NCBI GenBank assembly: GCA_035555795.1
Contig: DATMGE010000034.1
Coordinates: forward strand, 1 to 64,000
Length of the DNA stretch: 64,000 bases
From: RCIO01 sp035555795
GTDB lineage: Bacteria > Pseudomonadota > Alphaproteobacteria > Rhizobiales > Rhizobiaceae
Reading direction: 5' to 3'
Under the pieces are notes generated by a model, which saw only the letters and a list, made by a program, of their open reading frames with translations, did no database searches and was not told the DNA's origin. Made by a program: the position numbers and the translations under genes. Positions within the stretch are counted from its first letter, which is position 1. Every line of letters begins with the position of its first letter. Of this stretch, positions 29,782-39,457 are shown piece after piece.

Positions 29782-29811
29782 AAAGGGCCCGGAGCGATCC
29801 GGGCCCTTTTT
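29782..29811. terminator. Bidirectional terminator between rpmE and the EamA gene
   Basis: AAAGGGCCCGGA/TCCGGGCCCTTT forms a 12-bp perfect stem with a GCGA tetraloop and T-runs on both strands. Confidence 0.9.
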
Positions 29812-29818
29812 CATTGGC

Positions 29819-30721
29819 TCAGGAGGTCTGCGCCAAAGCGTGCCGGCGGGCGCTGTATTCAGCCAGGGCGATGCCGCCCAGCACCAAAGCGAGCGCGGCG
29901 GCGTGATAGGCATGGAAGGCCTCGCCCAGCACGGCAATGGCCATCAGAGTGCCCAGCACCGGCACGAGATTGATGAACAGGCCGGCCCGGTTACCGCCGA
30001 TCAGCTCGACCCCGCGCACATAGAATGTCTGCGCCAGAAGTGACGGGAAGATCGCCGTGAAGGCGGCGACGGCCCAGCCCTGCGCATCGGGCATGATGGC
30101 GGCGTCCAGCGCGATCTCGACGGCGACGAAGGGCAGCGAGGCCACCAGCGCGGCTGCGCAGAGCGCCGTCATCAGGCTCATCCAGTGGATCGGCGGCCGG
30201 TAGCGCAGGCCGAGCGTGTAGGCGGCGTAGAAGAGCGCGGCCACCACCATCAGCCCGTCGCCCAGATTGACGTCGAGCTGCGCCAGCCGCGACAGGTCGC
30301 CATGGCTGGCCGTAACCGCAACGCCGAACACCGAGAGCGCGAAGCCCGCCATCTGGAGCCAGGTGACGCGGATGCCGAAGATGAGGAAGTTGGCGGCGAG
30401 GATCGCCATCGGCAGGATAGCCTGCTCGATGGAGACATTGATCGCCGACGTATATTTCAGCGCGCTGTACATGGCGCCGTTGAAGAAGGTGAAGCCCACC
30501 GTGCCGAGGCTGAACAGGACCAGCCAATGGGCGCGCACCTGCGGCCAGTCGCGGGCGAACTGCTTCCAGCCGATGGCGCAGATGAGCGCCAGCGAGATCG
30601 TCCAGCGCAGCGTCGTCAGCATCATCGGCGAAACGTGCCCCACCGCCAGTTTGCCGGCGACGGAATTCGCCGCCCAGAACAGCGTCGTCAACAGCAGGAG
30701 CACATAGGCATTGCGATACAT
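29819..30721 (-). CDS. DMT superfamily (EamA) permease
   Basis: The start at ATG 30721 (MYRNAYVLLLLTTLFWAANS) gives 300 residues, ten transmembrane helices and two EamA repeats. The longer frame upstream is Arg/Pro-rich and non-conserved. The typical opening LFWAANSVAGK and the second-half YVRGVELIGGNRAGLFINLVPV are present. DMT permeases export or import small metabolites; the substrate is unknown. Confidence 0.88.
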   Translation of the reverse strand: MYRNAYVLLLLTTLFWAANSVAGKLAVGHVSPMMLTTLRWTISLALICAIGWKQFARDWPQVRAHWLVLFSLGTVGFTFFNGAMYSALKYTSAINVSIEQAILPMAILAANFLIFGIRVTWLQMAGFALSVFGVAVTASHGDLSRLAQLDVNLGDGLMVVAALFYAAYTLGLRYRPPIHWMSLMTALCAAALVASLPFVAVEIALDAAIMPDAQGWAVAAFTAIFPSLLAQTFYVRGVELIGGNRAGLFINLVPVLGTLMAIAVLGEAFHAYHAAALALVLGGIALAEYSARRHALAQTS

Positions 30722-30915
30722 CAGTCCATCCGTTGTCGCCGCGTCGCCCGGCGGTCTACGGCAACGGGCCGGCGGGGTAAATGATCCAGCGCACTTACTG
30801 TCAGGTCCACGGAACAAAACGTGTCGTGGGGGTCGCGCGCAGCGATTCGCGACGCTATAGAAGCCTGTCAATTTAGCCGGACCAATCCGGCAGGTTCAGG
30901 GAAGGACGGTTACTC

Positions 30916-32214
30916 ATGGCCAATGTCGTGGTCGTCGGGTCGCAGTGGGGCGATGAAGGCAAGGGCAAGATCGTCGACTGGCTCTCGGAGCGCGCCGATG
31001 TCGTGGTGCGTTTCCAGGGTGGCCACAATGCCGGCCATACGCTGGTCGTCGACGGCAAGGTCTACAAGCTGTCGCTGCTCCCCTCGGGCGTCGTGCGCAG
31101 CGGCAAGCTCTCGGTCATCGGCAATGGCGTCGTCTTCGATCCGCATGCTTTCGTCGCCGAAACCGGCAAATTGTCGGAGCAGGGTGTGTCGGTTTCGCCG
31201 GAAAGCCTGAAAATCGCCGAAAACACCGCGCTTATCCTGTCGCTGCATCGCGAGCTCGACGCTTTCCGTGAGGATGCGGCATCGAATTCGGGCACGAAGA
31301 TCGGCACGACCCGGCGCGGCATCGGGCCGGCCTATGAAGACAAGGTGGGGCGCAGGGCTGTGCGGGTGATGGACCTCGCCGATCTCGATACGCTGCCGGC
31401 GAAGGTGGACAGGCTGCTGACGCATCACAATGCGCTGCGGCGGGGGCTCGGCCATGCAGAGGTGGCGCATGAGACGATCATGACGGAGCTGACCAGCATT
31501 GCCGACAAGGTCCTGCCCTATATGGACCGGGTCTGGAAGATCCTCGACGATGCGCGGCGCGGCGGCGCGCGCATCCTGTTCGAAGGCGCGCAGGGCACGC
31601 TGCTCGACATCGACCAGGGGACCTATCCCTTCGTCACCTCCTCCAACACGGTGGCGGGGCAGGCGGCGACGGGCTCGGGCATCGGCCCCGACGCGATCGG
31701 CTATGTGCTCGGCATCACCAAGGCCTACACGACGCGTGTCGGCGAAGGTCCGTTCCCGACCGAACAGGACAATGAGGTGGGTGAGTTCCTGGGCACGCGC
31801 GGCCACGAATTCGGCACGGTGACGGGGCGCAAGCGCCGCTGCGGCTGGTTCGATGCCGTGCTGGTGCGCCAGGCGGTGGCCGTCAACGGCATCACCGGAA
31901 TCGCGCTCACCAAGCTCGACGTGCTTGACGGCATGGACGAGATCAAGGTCTGCACCGGCTACCGCCTCGACGGCCAGGTGATCGACTATCTGCCGGCCAG
32001 CCAGGGCGCGCAGGCGCGCGTGGAGCCGATCTACGAGACGCTGGAAGGATGGAAGGGCACCACTGCCGGCGCGCGCAGCTGGAGCCAGCTGCCGGCGCAG
32101 GCGGTGAAATATGTGCGCCATATAGAGGAACTGATCGGCGCGCCCGTCGCGCTGCTTTCGACCAGTCCGGAGCGGGAGGACACGATACTTGTGACCGACC
32201 CGTTCCAGGACTAA
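30916..32214 (+). CDS. purA: Adenylosuccinate synthetase
   Basis: This 432-residue GTP-dependent enzyme converts IMP and aspartate to adenylosuccinate, the first committed step to AMP. The P-loop GSQWGDEGKGK (about residues 7-17), GGHNAGHT, the IMP-binding GTTRRGIGPAYEDK (about 128-141) and the GTVTGRKRRCGWFD region are complete. Confidence 0.97.
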   Translation: MANVVVVGSQWGDEGKGKIVDWLSERADVVVRFQGGHNAGHTLVVDGKVYKLSLLPSGVVRSGKLSVIGNGVVFDPHAFVAETGKLSEQGVSVSPESLKIAENTALILSLHRELDAFREDAASNSGTKIGTTRRGIGPAYEDKVGRRAVRVMDLADLDTLPAKVDRLLTHHNALRRGLGHAEVAHETIMTELTSIADKVLPYMDRVWKILDDARRGGARILFEGAQGTLLDIDQGTYPFVTSSNTVAGQAATGSGIGPDAIGYVLGITKAYTTRVGEGPFPTEQDNEVGEFLGTRGHEFGTVTGRKRRCGWFDAVLVRQAVAVNGITGIALTKLDVLDGMDEIKVCTGYRLDGQVIDYLPASQGAQARVEPIYETLEGWKGTTAGARSWSQLPAQAVKYVRHIEELIGAPVALLSTSPEREDTILVTDPFQD

Positions 32215-32369
32215 GCAATTCCGGCATATTACGCGGCGGTTGCGCCGGGAATTGCGTGGGGACAAAAAGATGGAGCATTTTCGCCTTTCCCCGGAAGGCG
32301 GCCATGCTCTGGCCTTTTCAACATGTTTCGTGGCCGTTCGCGGTCACGGCGGAGACAGGTTGCTGACGC

Positions 32370-33944
32370 ATGGCTGATTTTGTTGCGGTCCTGAAGAAGA
32401 CCATTGGCGGTCTGGCGGACAATACGCCCGAACTGCGCCAGAAGGTCTACGAGAAGGCGCGCGCCACCATCGCGGCCAAGCTTGCCGCCATCAATCCGCC
32501 GCCACCGCCGCTGGTGGCCGACCGCCAGAAGCAGGCGCTGGAAGATGCGATCGCGGTGGTGGAGGCCGAATTCACGCCGCCTCCGCCGGTCGAGGATGAT
32601 CTCGACGCCTTCCTGGCGGATTTCAGCAAGCCCGTCGCCCCGCCGTCCACCCCGCGCGCCGCACCGCCGGCGATGCCGATGATGCCGCAGGACGAGCCGG
32701 CAGCCTTCGTGCCGCCTGCCGACGAAGCCCCTTACGACGAGCCCGCCCATGCGGAGGACATGGCCGGGCGGGATGACGACGGCCGTTGGCCGGCGCAGGA
32801 CGAGGGCGAACTGGCCGCGCCCGAGGCGGAATATGTCGACACGCGCGCGCATGACGTTCGCGCCGATCCGGCCGCGCTTGAGCCGGTCATCCCCGCGCGC
32901 AAGCCCGAGCCTTCCTTCGATCCGGCCTCGCGGACCCGGCGTCCGAAACAGAGGCGCGGGTTTGGCGGGCTTCTCGCCGCAGCATTGGTTCTGGTCGTGA
33001 TCGCCGGCGCTGCCTATGGCATCTGGCTCAATCGGGCGGAATTTGCCGACATGCTCGGCCTCGAGAACCAGCCCCCGGAAGTGGCGGCCACGCAGCCGTC
33101 GACACCGTCCGCGCCTGCCGGCAGCGGGCCTTCCGAGCAGGCTGCCGCGCCGACGCAGCCGACAGCGACCGAGCCCGCCTCATCGGACGGGCCACCGCAG
33201 AAATTCACCCAGCGGCTGATGCCGACGGGCGAGGAAGTGGATGAAGGCACCGGCGGGGCCGAGCCATCCGTCGGCGAGGGTACCTCCGTCGCCGCGGCGA
33301 CGCAGCCATCCACGCCTGGCGCGCCGCAGCAGCCGGCGGAAAATGCACCCGCGCAGACCGCGCCGGCTGCCCAGCAGCCGCCGGCCGTGCCGGTCGGCCA
33401 GCGTGCGATCTTCTATGAGGAACGCACCACCGTTGCGGATGCGACGGCCGACCAGGGGTCGATCGTCTGGTCGGTGATCCAGGAATCGCCCGGCGGCGAC
33501 CTGCCGCCGGAGCCGGCCGTGCGCGCCGAGGTGACGATCCCATCCAAGGACCTGCAACTGCGCCTCACCTTCCGGCGCAATGCGGATGCGTCGTTGCCGG
33601 CGAGCCATATCGTCGAGATGATCTTCCTGACGCCGGACAATTTCCCCGGTGGATCGATCTCCAACGTGCTGCGCATCGCCTTCAAGCCGTCGGAGGAGGC
33701 GCCGGGCAATCCGCTGCTGGGCATCCCCGCCAAGATCGCCGATGGCTATTTCCTTATCGCGCTCAGCGACCAGCAGGCGGATGCCACGATCAACACGCAG
33801 CTCATGCAGCGCCAGAACTGGATCGACATTCCGATCGTCTACGGCTCCGGCCGCCGCGCGCTCGTGTCGCTAGAGAAGGGCCTTCCCGGCGAGCGCGCCT
33901 TCAACCAGGCCGTCCAGGCCTGGCAGTCCGCCACGGCAGGGTAA
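32370..33944 (+). CDS. Low-complexity single-span membrane protein, conserved-type hypothetical
   Basis: This 524-residue protein has a cytoplasmic N-terminal helix pair (about 1-75, with ELRQKVYEKARATIAAKL). A long Pro/Ala/Glu/Asp-rich disordered stretch follows (about 75-190), then one membrane helix (GFGGLLAAALVLVVIAGAAYG, about 192-212). A second Pro/Ala/Gln-rich linker (about 228-345) leads to a folded C-terminal domain (about 345-520), presumably periplasmic, with AIFYEERT, GSIVWSV and LRLTFRRNAD. No family function is known to me. It sits between purA and rpoH and ends at a bidirectional terminator. Confidence 0.75.
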   Translation: MADFVAVLKKTIGGLADNTPELRQKVYEKARATIAAKLAAINPPPPPLVADRQKQALEDAIAVVEAEFTPPPPVEDDLDAFLADFSKPVAPPSTPRAAPPAMPMMPQDEPAAFVPPADEAPYDEPAHAEDMAGRDDDGRWPAQDEGELAAPEAEYVDTRAHDVRADPAALEPVIPARKPEPSFDPASRTRRPKQRRGFGGLLAAALVLVVIAGAAYGIWLNRAEFADMLGLENQPPEVAATQPSTPSAPAGSGPSEQAAAPTQPTATEPASSDGPPQKFTQRLMPTGEEVDEGTGGAEPSVGEGTSVAAATQPSTPGAPQQPAENAPAQTAPAAQQPPAVPVGQRAIFYEERTTVADATADQGSIVWSVIQESPGGDLPPEPAVRAEVTIPSKDLQLRLTFRRNADASLPASHIVEMIFLTPDNFPGGSISNVLRIAFKPSEEAPGNPLLGIPAKIADGYFLIALSDQQADATINTQLMQRQNWIDIPIVYGSGRRALVSLEKGLPGERAFNQAVQAWQSATAG

Positions 33945-33977
33945 ATCCTCACTTCGACCTGGTCGGACGGACTCAAC

Positions 33978-34010
33978 AAAAAAGCCGCCGCGGGTGACCG
34001 CGGCGGCTTT
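33978..34010. terminator. Bidirectional terminator between the hypothetical gene and rpoH
   Basis: AAAGCCGCCGCGG/CCGCGGCGGCTTT is a 13-bp perfect stem with a GTGA loop and A/T runs on the two sides. Confidence 0.88.
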
Positions 34011-34031
34011 CCGTTTCCGTCTGATGCGCGG

Positions 34032-34931
34032 CTACGCCTCTATGGTGCGCAGCGCCTGCGCCTGCCGCTTGGCGGCCGACTTCACGGCATCCTGCACCTT
34101 CTCGAAGGCGCGAACCTCGATCTGGCGCACGCGCTCGCGGCTGATGTCGAATTCGCCGGAAAGCTCTTCCAGCGTCATCGGCTCATCCGACAGGCGGCGC
34201 GCCTCGAAGATGCGGCGCTCGCGGTCGTTGAGCACCGACAGCGCTCCGCTCAGCATGTTGCGGCGGTTGTCGAGCTCGTCCTGTTCCATCAGGATCTGCT
34301 CGGCATTGTCCTGATCGTCGACCAGCCAGTCCTGCCACTCGCCCGATTCGCCCTCGGTCGCGCGGATGGGCGCATTGAGCGAGGCGTCGCCGGAGAGGCG
34401 GCGGTTCATCGACACCACTTCCTCCTCGCTGACATTGAGGCGGGTGGCGATCTCCTTCACCTGGTCGGGCCGCAGGTCGCCGTCATCCAGGGCCTGGATC
34501 TTGCTCTTCACCTTGCGCAGGTTGAAGAACAGGCGCTTCTGGTTGGCCGTGGTGCCCATCTTCACGAGGCTCCACGACCGCAGGATATATTCCTGGATCG
34601 AGGCCTTGATCCACCACATCGCATAGGTTGCGAGGCGGAAGCCCCGGTCGGGTTCGAATTTCTTCACAGCCTGCATGAGGCCGACATTGCCTTCGGAAAT
34701 CACCTCGCCGATGGGCAGGCCATAGCCGCGATAACCCATGGCGATCTTGGCCACGAGCCGCAGATGGCTGGTGACGAGCTTGTGCGCCGCGCGCGAATCC
34801 TCATGCTCGGCATAACGCTTGGCGAGCATATATTCTTCTTCGGGCTGCAGCATCGGAAAACGACGGATTTCCTCGAGGTAGCGGGAAAGTCCGCCCTCGC
34901 CGGAAACGATACTCGGTAGTGACTGGGCCAT
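34032..34931 (-). CDS. rpoH: RNA polymerase heat-shock sigma factor RpoH (sigma-32)
   Basis: The start at ATG 34931 (MAQSLPSIVSGEGGLSRYL) follows GGGAGGG and gives 299 residues, the usual size. Region 2 (about 50-120) has the RpoH-type AHKLVTSHLRLVAKIAMGYRGYGLP and FDPDRGFRLATYAMWWIKASIQEYIL-like sequence. The RpoH box (NQKRLFFNLRKVKSKI, about 130-145) is specific for sigma-32. Region 4 has a helix-turn-helix (SGEFDISRERVRQIE). It directs heat-shock gene transcription and is normally subject to proteolysis by FtsH, which is also encoded here. Confidence 0.96.
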   Translation of the reverse strand: MAQSLPSIVSGEGGLSRYLEEIRRFPMLQPEEEYMLAKRYAEHEDSRAAHKLVTSHLRLVAKIAMGYRGYGLPIGEVISEGNVGLMQAVKKFEPDRGFRLATYAMWWIKASIQEYILRSWSLVKMGTTANQKRLFFNLRKVKSKIQALDDGDLRPDQVKEIATRLNVSEEEVVSMNRRLSGDASLNAPIRATEGESGEWQDWLVDDQDNAEQILMEQDELDNRRNMLSGALSVLNDRERRIFEARRLSDEPMTLEELSGEFDISRERVRQIEVRAFEKVQDAVKSAAKRQAQALRTIEA

Positions 34932-35105
34932 AAGCGCCCTCCCTCTCTGGAAGCCCCCTGTCGCAGGCGGGCATGGGATACGCAGCCGCCAAAAGGCGCG
35001 CCGCGCCCTGACTATATAGGAACCTTTGGCTATATTGCACGCATTTATTCTGCGTGAAACGCCTGTCACGCGGATGTGACCGCGGGCGAGGATCGGGCTT
35101 CCGGC

Positions 35106-36143
35106 CTATAAACGGCGCAGCCCCGCGACAAGTTCCGCCATGTCGGCCGGCAAGTCCGCTTCGAAACGCATTTCGGCGCCGTTCACAGGATGTTCGAAAG
35201 CGAGCAGCCGCGCATGCAGCGCCTGGCGGGGGAAGCGCTCAATCAGCCCCCGCAAGGGCTCATCCAGCGTTTTCGCCTTGGTGCGGAAACCCTGCCCATA
35301 GTCGCGGTCGCCGATCAGCGGATGGCCGATATGGGCCATGTGCACGCGGATCTGGTGCGTGCGCCCCGTCTCCAGCCGGCATTCCACCAGGGCGGCAACG
35401 GCGGTGGCGTCCGGCTTCGACCCGAATCGCTCCTCCACCGTGAAATGGGTCACGGCGTGGCGCGCATCGGGATGGGAGGGGCTCACCACGGCCCGCTGCG
35501 TGCGGTCCGACGACGAACGGCCGAGTGCTGCGTCGATCGTGCCTGTCATCCGCGCCGGCGTGCCCCAGACGACCGCCGCATAGGCGCGTTCGAGGAAGCT
35601 ATTGCGTCCATGGTCGGCAAAGGCCGCCGACAGCGCCTTGTGCGCGAGGTCGGTCTTGGCGACGACGAGCACCCCGGACGTGTCCTTGTCGAGGCGGTGC
35701 ACGATGCCGGGTCGCCTGACTCCGCCAATGCCCGACAGGCTGTCGCCGCAATGATGCAGCAGCGCGTTGACCAGCGTTCCGGTCCAGTTGCCCGCGCCGG
35801 GATGCATGACCAGTCCGGCGGGCTTGTTGACGACGATGAGCTGGTCGTCCTCATAGAGGATGTCGAGCGGGATGTTTTCGGGTTCGGGCTGTGCCGGTTC
35901 GGGCTCGGGCAGCGTCACCGCCACCTCCTCGCCCGCCTTCAGCTTGCGCTTCGGTTCGGTTGCGGCGGCGCCGCCGACGGTGACCATGCCGTCGCGGATC
36001 AGGGCTTGCAGCCGCGCGCGCGAAAGCGCTCCCTCCATCTGGCCGGTCAGCCACTGGTCGAGGCGCGAGCCGGCGTCCTGCGGGAGGACGCAAAAGGCTT
36101 TCGCCGCCTCTCCGGCTTCTGTATCAGATGCGTTCACCAGCAA
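35106..36143 (-). CDS. rluD: RluD-type 23S rRNA pseudouridine synthase
   Basis: This 345-residue enzyme has an N-terminal S4 RNA-binding domain (about residues 25-85, SRLDQWLTGQ...SRARLQALIRDG). The catalytic domain has GIVHRLDKDTSG (about 140-151), where the Asp is the nucleophile, and a later GRTHQIRVHMAHIGHPL. RluA-family enzymes with this size and order modify 23S rRNA helix 69. It is divergent from the small membrane protein gene at 36161. Confidence 0.93.
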   Translation of the reverse strand: MLVNASDTEAGEAAKAFCVLPQDAGSRLDQWLTGQMEGALSRARLQALIRDGMVTVGGAAATEPKRKLKAGEEVAVTLPEPEPAQPEPENIPLDILYEDDQLIVVNKPAGLVMHPGAGNWTGTLVNALLHHCGDSLSGIGGVRRPGIVHRLDKDTSGVLVVAKTDLAHKALSAAFADHGRNSFLERAYAAVVWGTPARMTGTIDAALGRSSSDRTQRAVVSPSHPDARHAVTHFTVEERFGSKPDATAVAALVECRLETGRTHQIRVHMAHIGHPLIGDRDYGQGFRTKAKTLDEPLRGLIERFPRQALHARLLAFEHPVNGAEMRFEADLPADMAELVAGLRRL

Positions 36144-36160
36144 ACCAAGGAGCTTTGCGC

Positions 36161-36538
36161 ATGGCGGGAAACCCGCAGGACCATCCGGACGACAAGCCGC
36201 TCGACCCTTCGGTCGAACGCGTGAGGCGCAAGCTGGTCCGTTTCATCGGGATCAATCTCGCCATCCTCTTCCTGGCGCTTATGGCGGTGGTCGGCGCGCT
36301 TGTCTACCGTTCCGGCCAGCAGCCTGCGCCACAGCAGCAGGCGGGGCTGACGCCGCCCACCGGAGACGGAACGGTCGAGCGCATGCTTGCCCTTCCCGCC
36401 GGCGCACGCGTCCTGTCGCAATCGCTGGACGGCGGACGCCTTTCGCTCCTGCTGGAACTGGCGTCGGGCGGGCAGGCGGTGCATGTCGTCGACATCGCCT
36501 CGGGCGAAACGGTTGCGCGCTTCACGCTCGGGCAATAG
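36161..36538 (+). CDS. Single-span membrane protein of unknown function
   Basis: The start at ATG 36161 follows AAGGAG (36148-36153). The 125-residue protein has a charged N-terminus (about 1-33), one helix (IGINLAILFLALMAVVGALVY, about 34-54), and a small C-terminal domain (from about 78). The latter has ARVLSQSLDGGRLSLLLELA and VVDIASGETVARFTLG, probably a beta-sandwich in the periplasm. It resembles a family common next to rluD in Rhizobiales. Function unknown. Confidence 0.78.
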   Translation: MAGNPQDHPDDKPLDPSVERVRRKLVRFIGINLAILFLALMAVVGALVYRSGQQPAPQQQAGLTPPTGDGTVERMLALPAGARVLSQSLDGGRLSLLLELASGGQAVHVVDIASGETVARFTLGQ

Positions 36539-36649
36539 CCGCGGGTTGCATCCGCGGCGACCGGCGTAAAGATGGACGCACCGCCCATGTGGATACGCAG
36601 ACGGTGTTGCATTCCCGTTCGATCCCATCTATATCGCGGCTCTGGCTCA

Positions 36650-36724
36650 GCGCCCATCGTCTAGCGGTCAGGACGGCGCCCTCTCACGGCGCAAACAGGG
36701 GTTCGATTCCCCTTGGGCGTACCA
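36650..36724 (+). tRNA. tRNA-Glu (anticodon CUC)
   Basis: A cloverleaf can be drawn with acceptor GCGCCCA/TGGGCGT (one G-U pair at the end). The D-arm starts at GTCTAG, and the anticodon stem GCGCC/GGCGC has loop CTCTCAC (anticodon CTC). The T-arm is AGGGG/CCCCT with TTCGATT. CCA is encoded. Its last 47 bases are duplicated at 62791-62837, so it is the integration site of the 26-kb element. Confidence 0.95.
36678..36724 (+). repeat. attL: 47-bp core repeat inside the tRNA-Glu 3' end
   Basis: From the anticodon stem through CCA, 47 bases are identical to 62791-62837. Sequences diverge immediately outside. The complete tRNA gene is kept at this end. Confidence 0.93.
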
Positions 36725-36760
36725 GCAATTTCAATGACTTAGTCAGCATCCCGTCAAAGT

Positions 36761-36782
36761 CGTCGAATATCCGTCGAATATA
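36761..36782. repeat. 22-bp direct repeat inside the left end (likely integrase arm site)
   Basis: Two tandem copies of CGTCGAATAT, one base apart, form a 22-bp block that recurs exactly and in the same orientation at 62666-62687, inside the right end. Short tandem repeats at both inner ends of an integrated element fit arm-type binding sites of a tyrosine integrase. Confidence 0.65.
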
Positions 36783-37013
36783 ACGACGATGAACAAAGCC
36801 GTACGGGTTTGTGTCATCGGTCGGGCGAAGGCGAGTCGAGACGGCCTCCCGATTTGAGAAACTGCTTCCATTGCGTGCTGTCTCACGCATGTGCGCGCCT
36901 GTGCGATTGCGTGCAGAGTTGTTCAGCGGTGTTAAGTTAAGCTATTGATTTGATTCACTTTTTGTAAGTGCGCTCTGGTGTATCTTTCCTCACGATTTGG
37001 AGGGAATGCAGAC

Positions 37014-39455
37014 TTGGCGCGTACGCTCATAGGACAATTGATTCTACGCCTCCGCGCTGAAGGGCTCGGCGAGGCGAAGAAGGTCGTCAACACCATGGGC
37101 GACATTGAGCGCGCCGCCCGGCGGCTCGGCGCCAACGGTGTCGGTTCCTGGGGCATCGGGTTCCAGAAGAACCTCGATAAGCTCAAGCTTGCCCAATCCG
37201 AGATCCGCCAGATCGAACAGTCGTGGCGGAACCTGCACGCTTCGATCCAGCAGCGCAATCTCGGCCGCGCAATGCGCAGCGCAGAAATTTCGCACTGGAA
37301 GACCAACACTATCTCCGCTTTGGCACAAGGCCGCGCAGAGATCGAAAAACACTTCAAGGCTGTTGAAGGCAAGGCGCGGGTCCACGCCAGCCGAATGAGC
37401 ACCATCCTCAAACCCGCCCTTGTGATGGGAGGTGCCTACACGGGAGCGTATTTCACAGGCATCTTGGGCATGGAGGCGCTGACCGCCTCATCCGAGCGCC
37501 GTCGTGAAATCTTTCGCCAACAGATGGCGGGCATCTCCCCCGACGACCAGACCACCTTGCTTGATCGGTCGGAGGGGCTATCGGCCCAGTTTCCGTCGAT
37601 GCCCGTGACCGGCATCATGCAATTGTCTCGATACGCATATTCGTTCATGGGCAGCGCCGAGCGGGCGATGGCCGTCGTGGAGGATATGATCCGCGCGCAC
37701 GTTGTCCTGCAAAGCACCAAAGGTACTGACACAGCTGACCGCGTACTTGCCGGACTACTCCGCGGTCTCGACAATCTCGGTGTGAACGAGGACGGCCAGA
37801 AGGGCGTGGATCTCGTCAAGGAGATTATCGCCTCAGTGGTGAAGTCGGCGCAGGTCGACCCGGACATCAACCCGGAAGAATTCTTTCCCTTCGCCAAGCG
37901 GACCAAGGTGGCAGGCCCCGGTCTTTCGCCAGGGTTTCTGTCGCGGGCGCCAGTCTTCATGCAGGACATGGGCTCCGAAGCCGCCGGCAATATGATCGCT
38001 ATGGGCTTTAAGGCGTTTGCGCTGGAAGCCGTCGGCTCCGCTGGCGGCAAGAAATATCTCGCCGAACGGGATCGCCTCGGCCTTCGCAAGGATGGCGAGC
38101 TCATCGACTTGCCACTTTACATTTCCGACCCCGACCAATGGGTGTTGAAGAATTTGATCCCGGCGCTAGAGCGCGACGGCGTCGACATCAACGATGATGG
38201 TGCGATCACCAAGGCCGTTGGCAAACTCTCCGGAAACACCAACGCGACCGGGTTTCTGACGCGCATCATCACGCAGCGCGAGCAGATTGAACGCTGGCTC
38301 GAGTTGATGGAGAAGGCGTCCGGCATCGAGATCGCGGAAGATGTCCGCTTCGAAGACCCGTTCGTCGGCTGGGAGGCGTTCAAAAAGTCGCTGGAAAACC
38401 TGTCCGCTGCACTGACCCCCATCGACACCATCAATGCCGGGCTGAACGGATTGGCCGACGGCATCAATAAACTGGCCAAGGCCGGCGAGCGGAACCCGGC
38501 ACTGGTTGGGCTCGGAATGGCTGCTGGTGGGTATGCGGCATATAAAGGCGGGCAGGGACTCCTCGGCAAGCTCAGCGATGCCTTCGGCCTCAAGTCCTCC
38601 GCCGTCGCGCTGGACGGATCCGCCGCCGCGCTGACCCGCGCTGCCGTAGCCCTTGGCGGCTCCGGTGTCGCGGGCGGTGATCTCCCTGACGGCCGCAAGG
38701 GCGGGAAGGGGGGCAAGGGCGGTGCTCTCGGCCTGTTGGGCTGGGCCGGCACGCTCGGGCTGGGGATTGGTTCCGCACTCGCGGTCCAGAGCCTCGGCGA
38801 CTCGCAGGGCGACGACTTCGAAGACCAGGTCGCCAGGCAGCAGAAGTACAAGGAAACGCTGCAGCGTCACATCCGTACGATTGGCGGCCTATTCCCCGAC
38901 GCGCCGGATATTTCGGATCCGGAAGCGCGGGAACAGCAGTTCAGGGAAGCGCAGCAGCGGCAGGGCCAGGCATTCGCCCCTCCGGCAACGCCAACGGTCG
39001 TTGAAGAGCGTTACGGCGCCGAAATCAACGCAGCGCTGACGGACCTCAAAAGCCAGCAGGAAGAAGTGTCGGCTTGGCGGCGCTTCATGCTCGGCAAGGC
39101 GGCAGACCCCGACTTCGATTTCCGGGAACATATGCGGATTGGGCCGGAGCGTTCGCCGCCAGTGCCAGCTGCTGCAGCGTCACCGGCCGCCCCGACAGAA
39201 TCTGTGCATCGGGCCGTCGTCGACGAACCCTCCTTTACTGCGGCCGAGCAGCGCGCGCAGCAGGCCGGCGAGACGATGAAGCAATCATTGTCGATCGAGG
39301 CGCGGCCGGACGTTGACACCTCCGCGTTGGACGAGGCGATCCAGAAGGGGCTGCGTTTGAATGCTGTCCTCAACCAACTTGGAGCGGCCATCACCTCCAC
39401 TACCAATAGCGTCGGCGCAGAGATGCGTCGCAACTTCGCAGATACGGGAGGCTGA
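37014..39455 (+). CDS. Phage tail tape-measure-like protein
   Basis: The start is placed at TTG 37014, which has GGAGGG nine bases upstream. GTG 36978 is an alternative without a ribosome site. The 813-residue protein opens RTLIGQLILRLRAEGLGEAKK and has a helical, coiled-coil-prone N-terminal third. A hydrophobic segment (ALVMGGAYTGAYFTGILGM, about 133-151) is followed by a helical middle and a second hydrophobic Gly/Ala region (about 505-590, with a GGKGGKGGALGLLGWAGTLG stretch). The long helical chain with internal hydrophobic segments is that of tape-measure proteins, which set tail length and enter the host membrane. No other tail gene is present. Confidence 0.6.
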   Translation: MARTLIGQLILRLRAEGLGEAKKVVNTMGDIERAARRLGANGVGSWGIGFQKNLDKLKLAQSEIRQIEQSWRNLHASIQQRNLGRAMRSAEISHWKTNTISALAQGRAEIEKHFKAVEGKARVHASRMSTILKPALVMGGAYTGAYFTGILGMEALTASSERRREIFRQQMAGISPDDQTTLLDRSEGLSAQFPSMPVTGIMQLSRYAYSFMGSAERAMAVVEDMIRAHVVLQSTKGTDTADRVLAGLLRGLDNLGVNEDGQKGVDLVKEIIASVVKSAQVDPDINPEEFFPFAKRTKVAGPGLSPGFLSRAPVFMQDMGSEAAGNMIAMGFKAFALEAVGSAGGKKYLAERDRLGLRKDGELIDLPLYISDPDQWVLKNLIPALERDGVDINDDGAITKAVGKLSGNTNATGFLTRIITQREQIERWLELMEKASGIEIAEDVRFEDPFVGWEAFKKSLENLSAALTPIDTINAGLNGLADGINKLAKAGERNPALVGLGMAAGGYAAYKGGQGLLGKLSDAFGLKSSAVALDGSAAALTRAAVALGGSGVAGGDLPDGRKGGKGGKGGALGLLGWAGTLGLGIGSALAVQSLGDSQGDDFEDQVARQQKYKETLQRHIRTIGGLFPDAPDISDPEAREQQFREAQQRQGQAFAPPATPTVVEERYGAEINAALTDLKSQQEEVSAWRRFMLGKAADPDFDFREHMRIGPERSPPVPAAAASPAAPTESVHRAVVDEPSFTAAEQRAQQAGETMKQSLSIEARPDVDTSALDEAIQKGLRLNAVLNQLGAAITSTTNSVGAEMRRNFADTGG

Positions 39456-39457
39456 CC

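Noticed and set aside
32271..32378. 35-codon frame MEHFRLSPEGG in the leader of the purA-downstream gene
   Set aside because: It overlaps the next start and has no ribosome site; possibly a chance frame.
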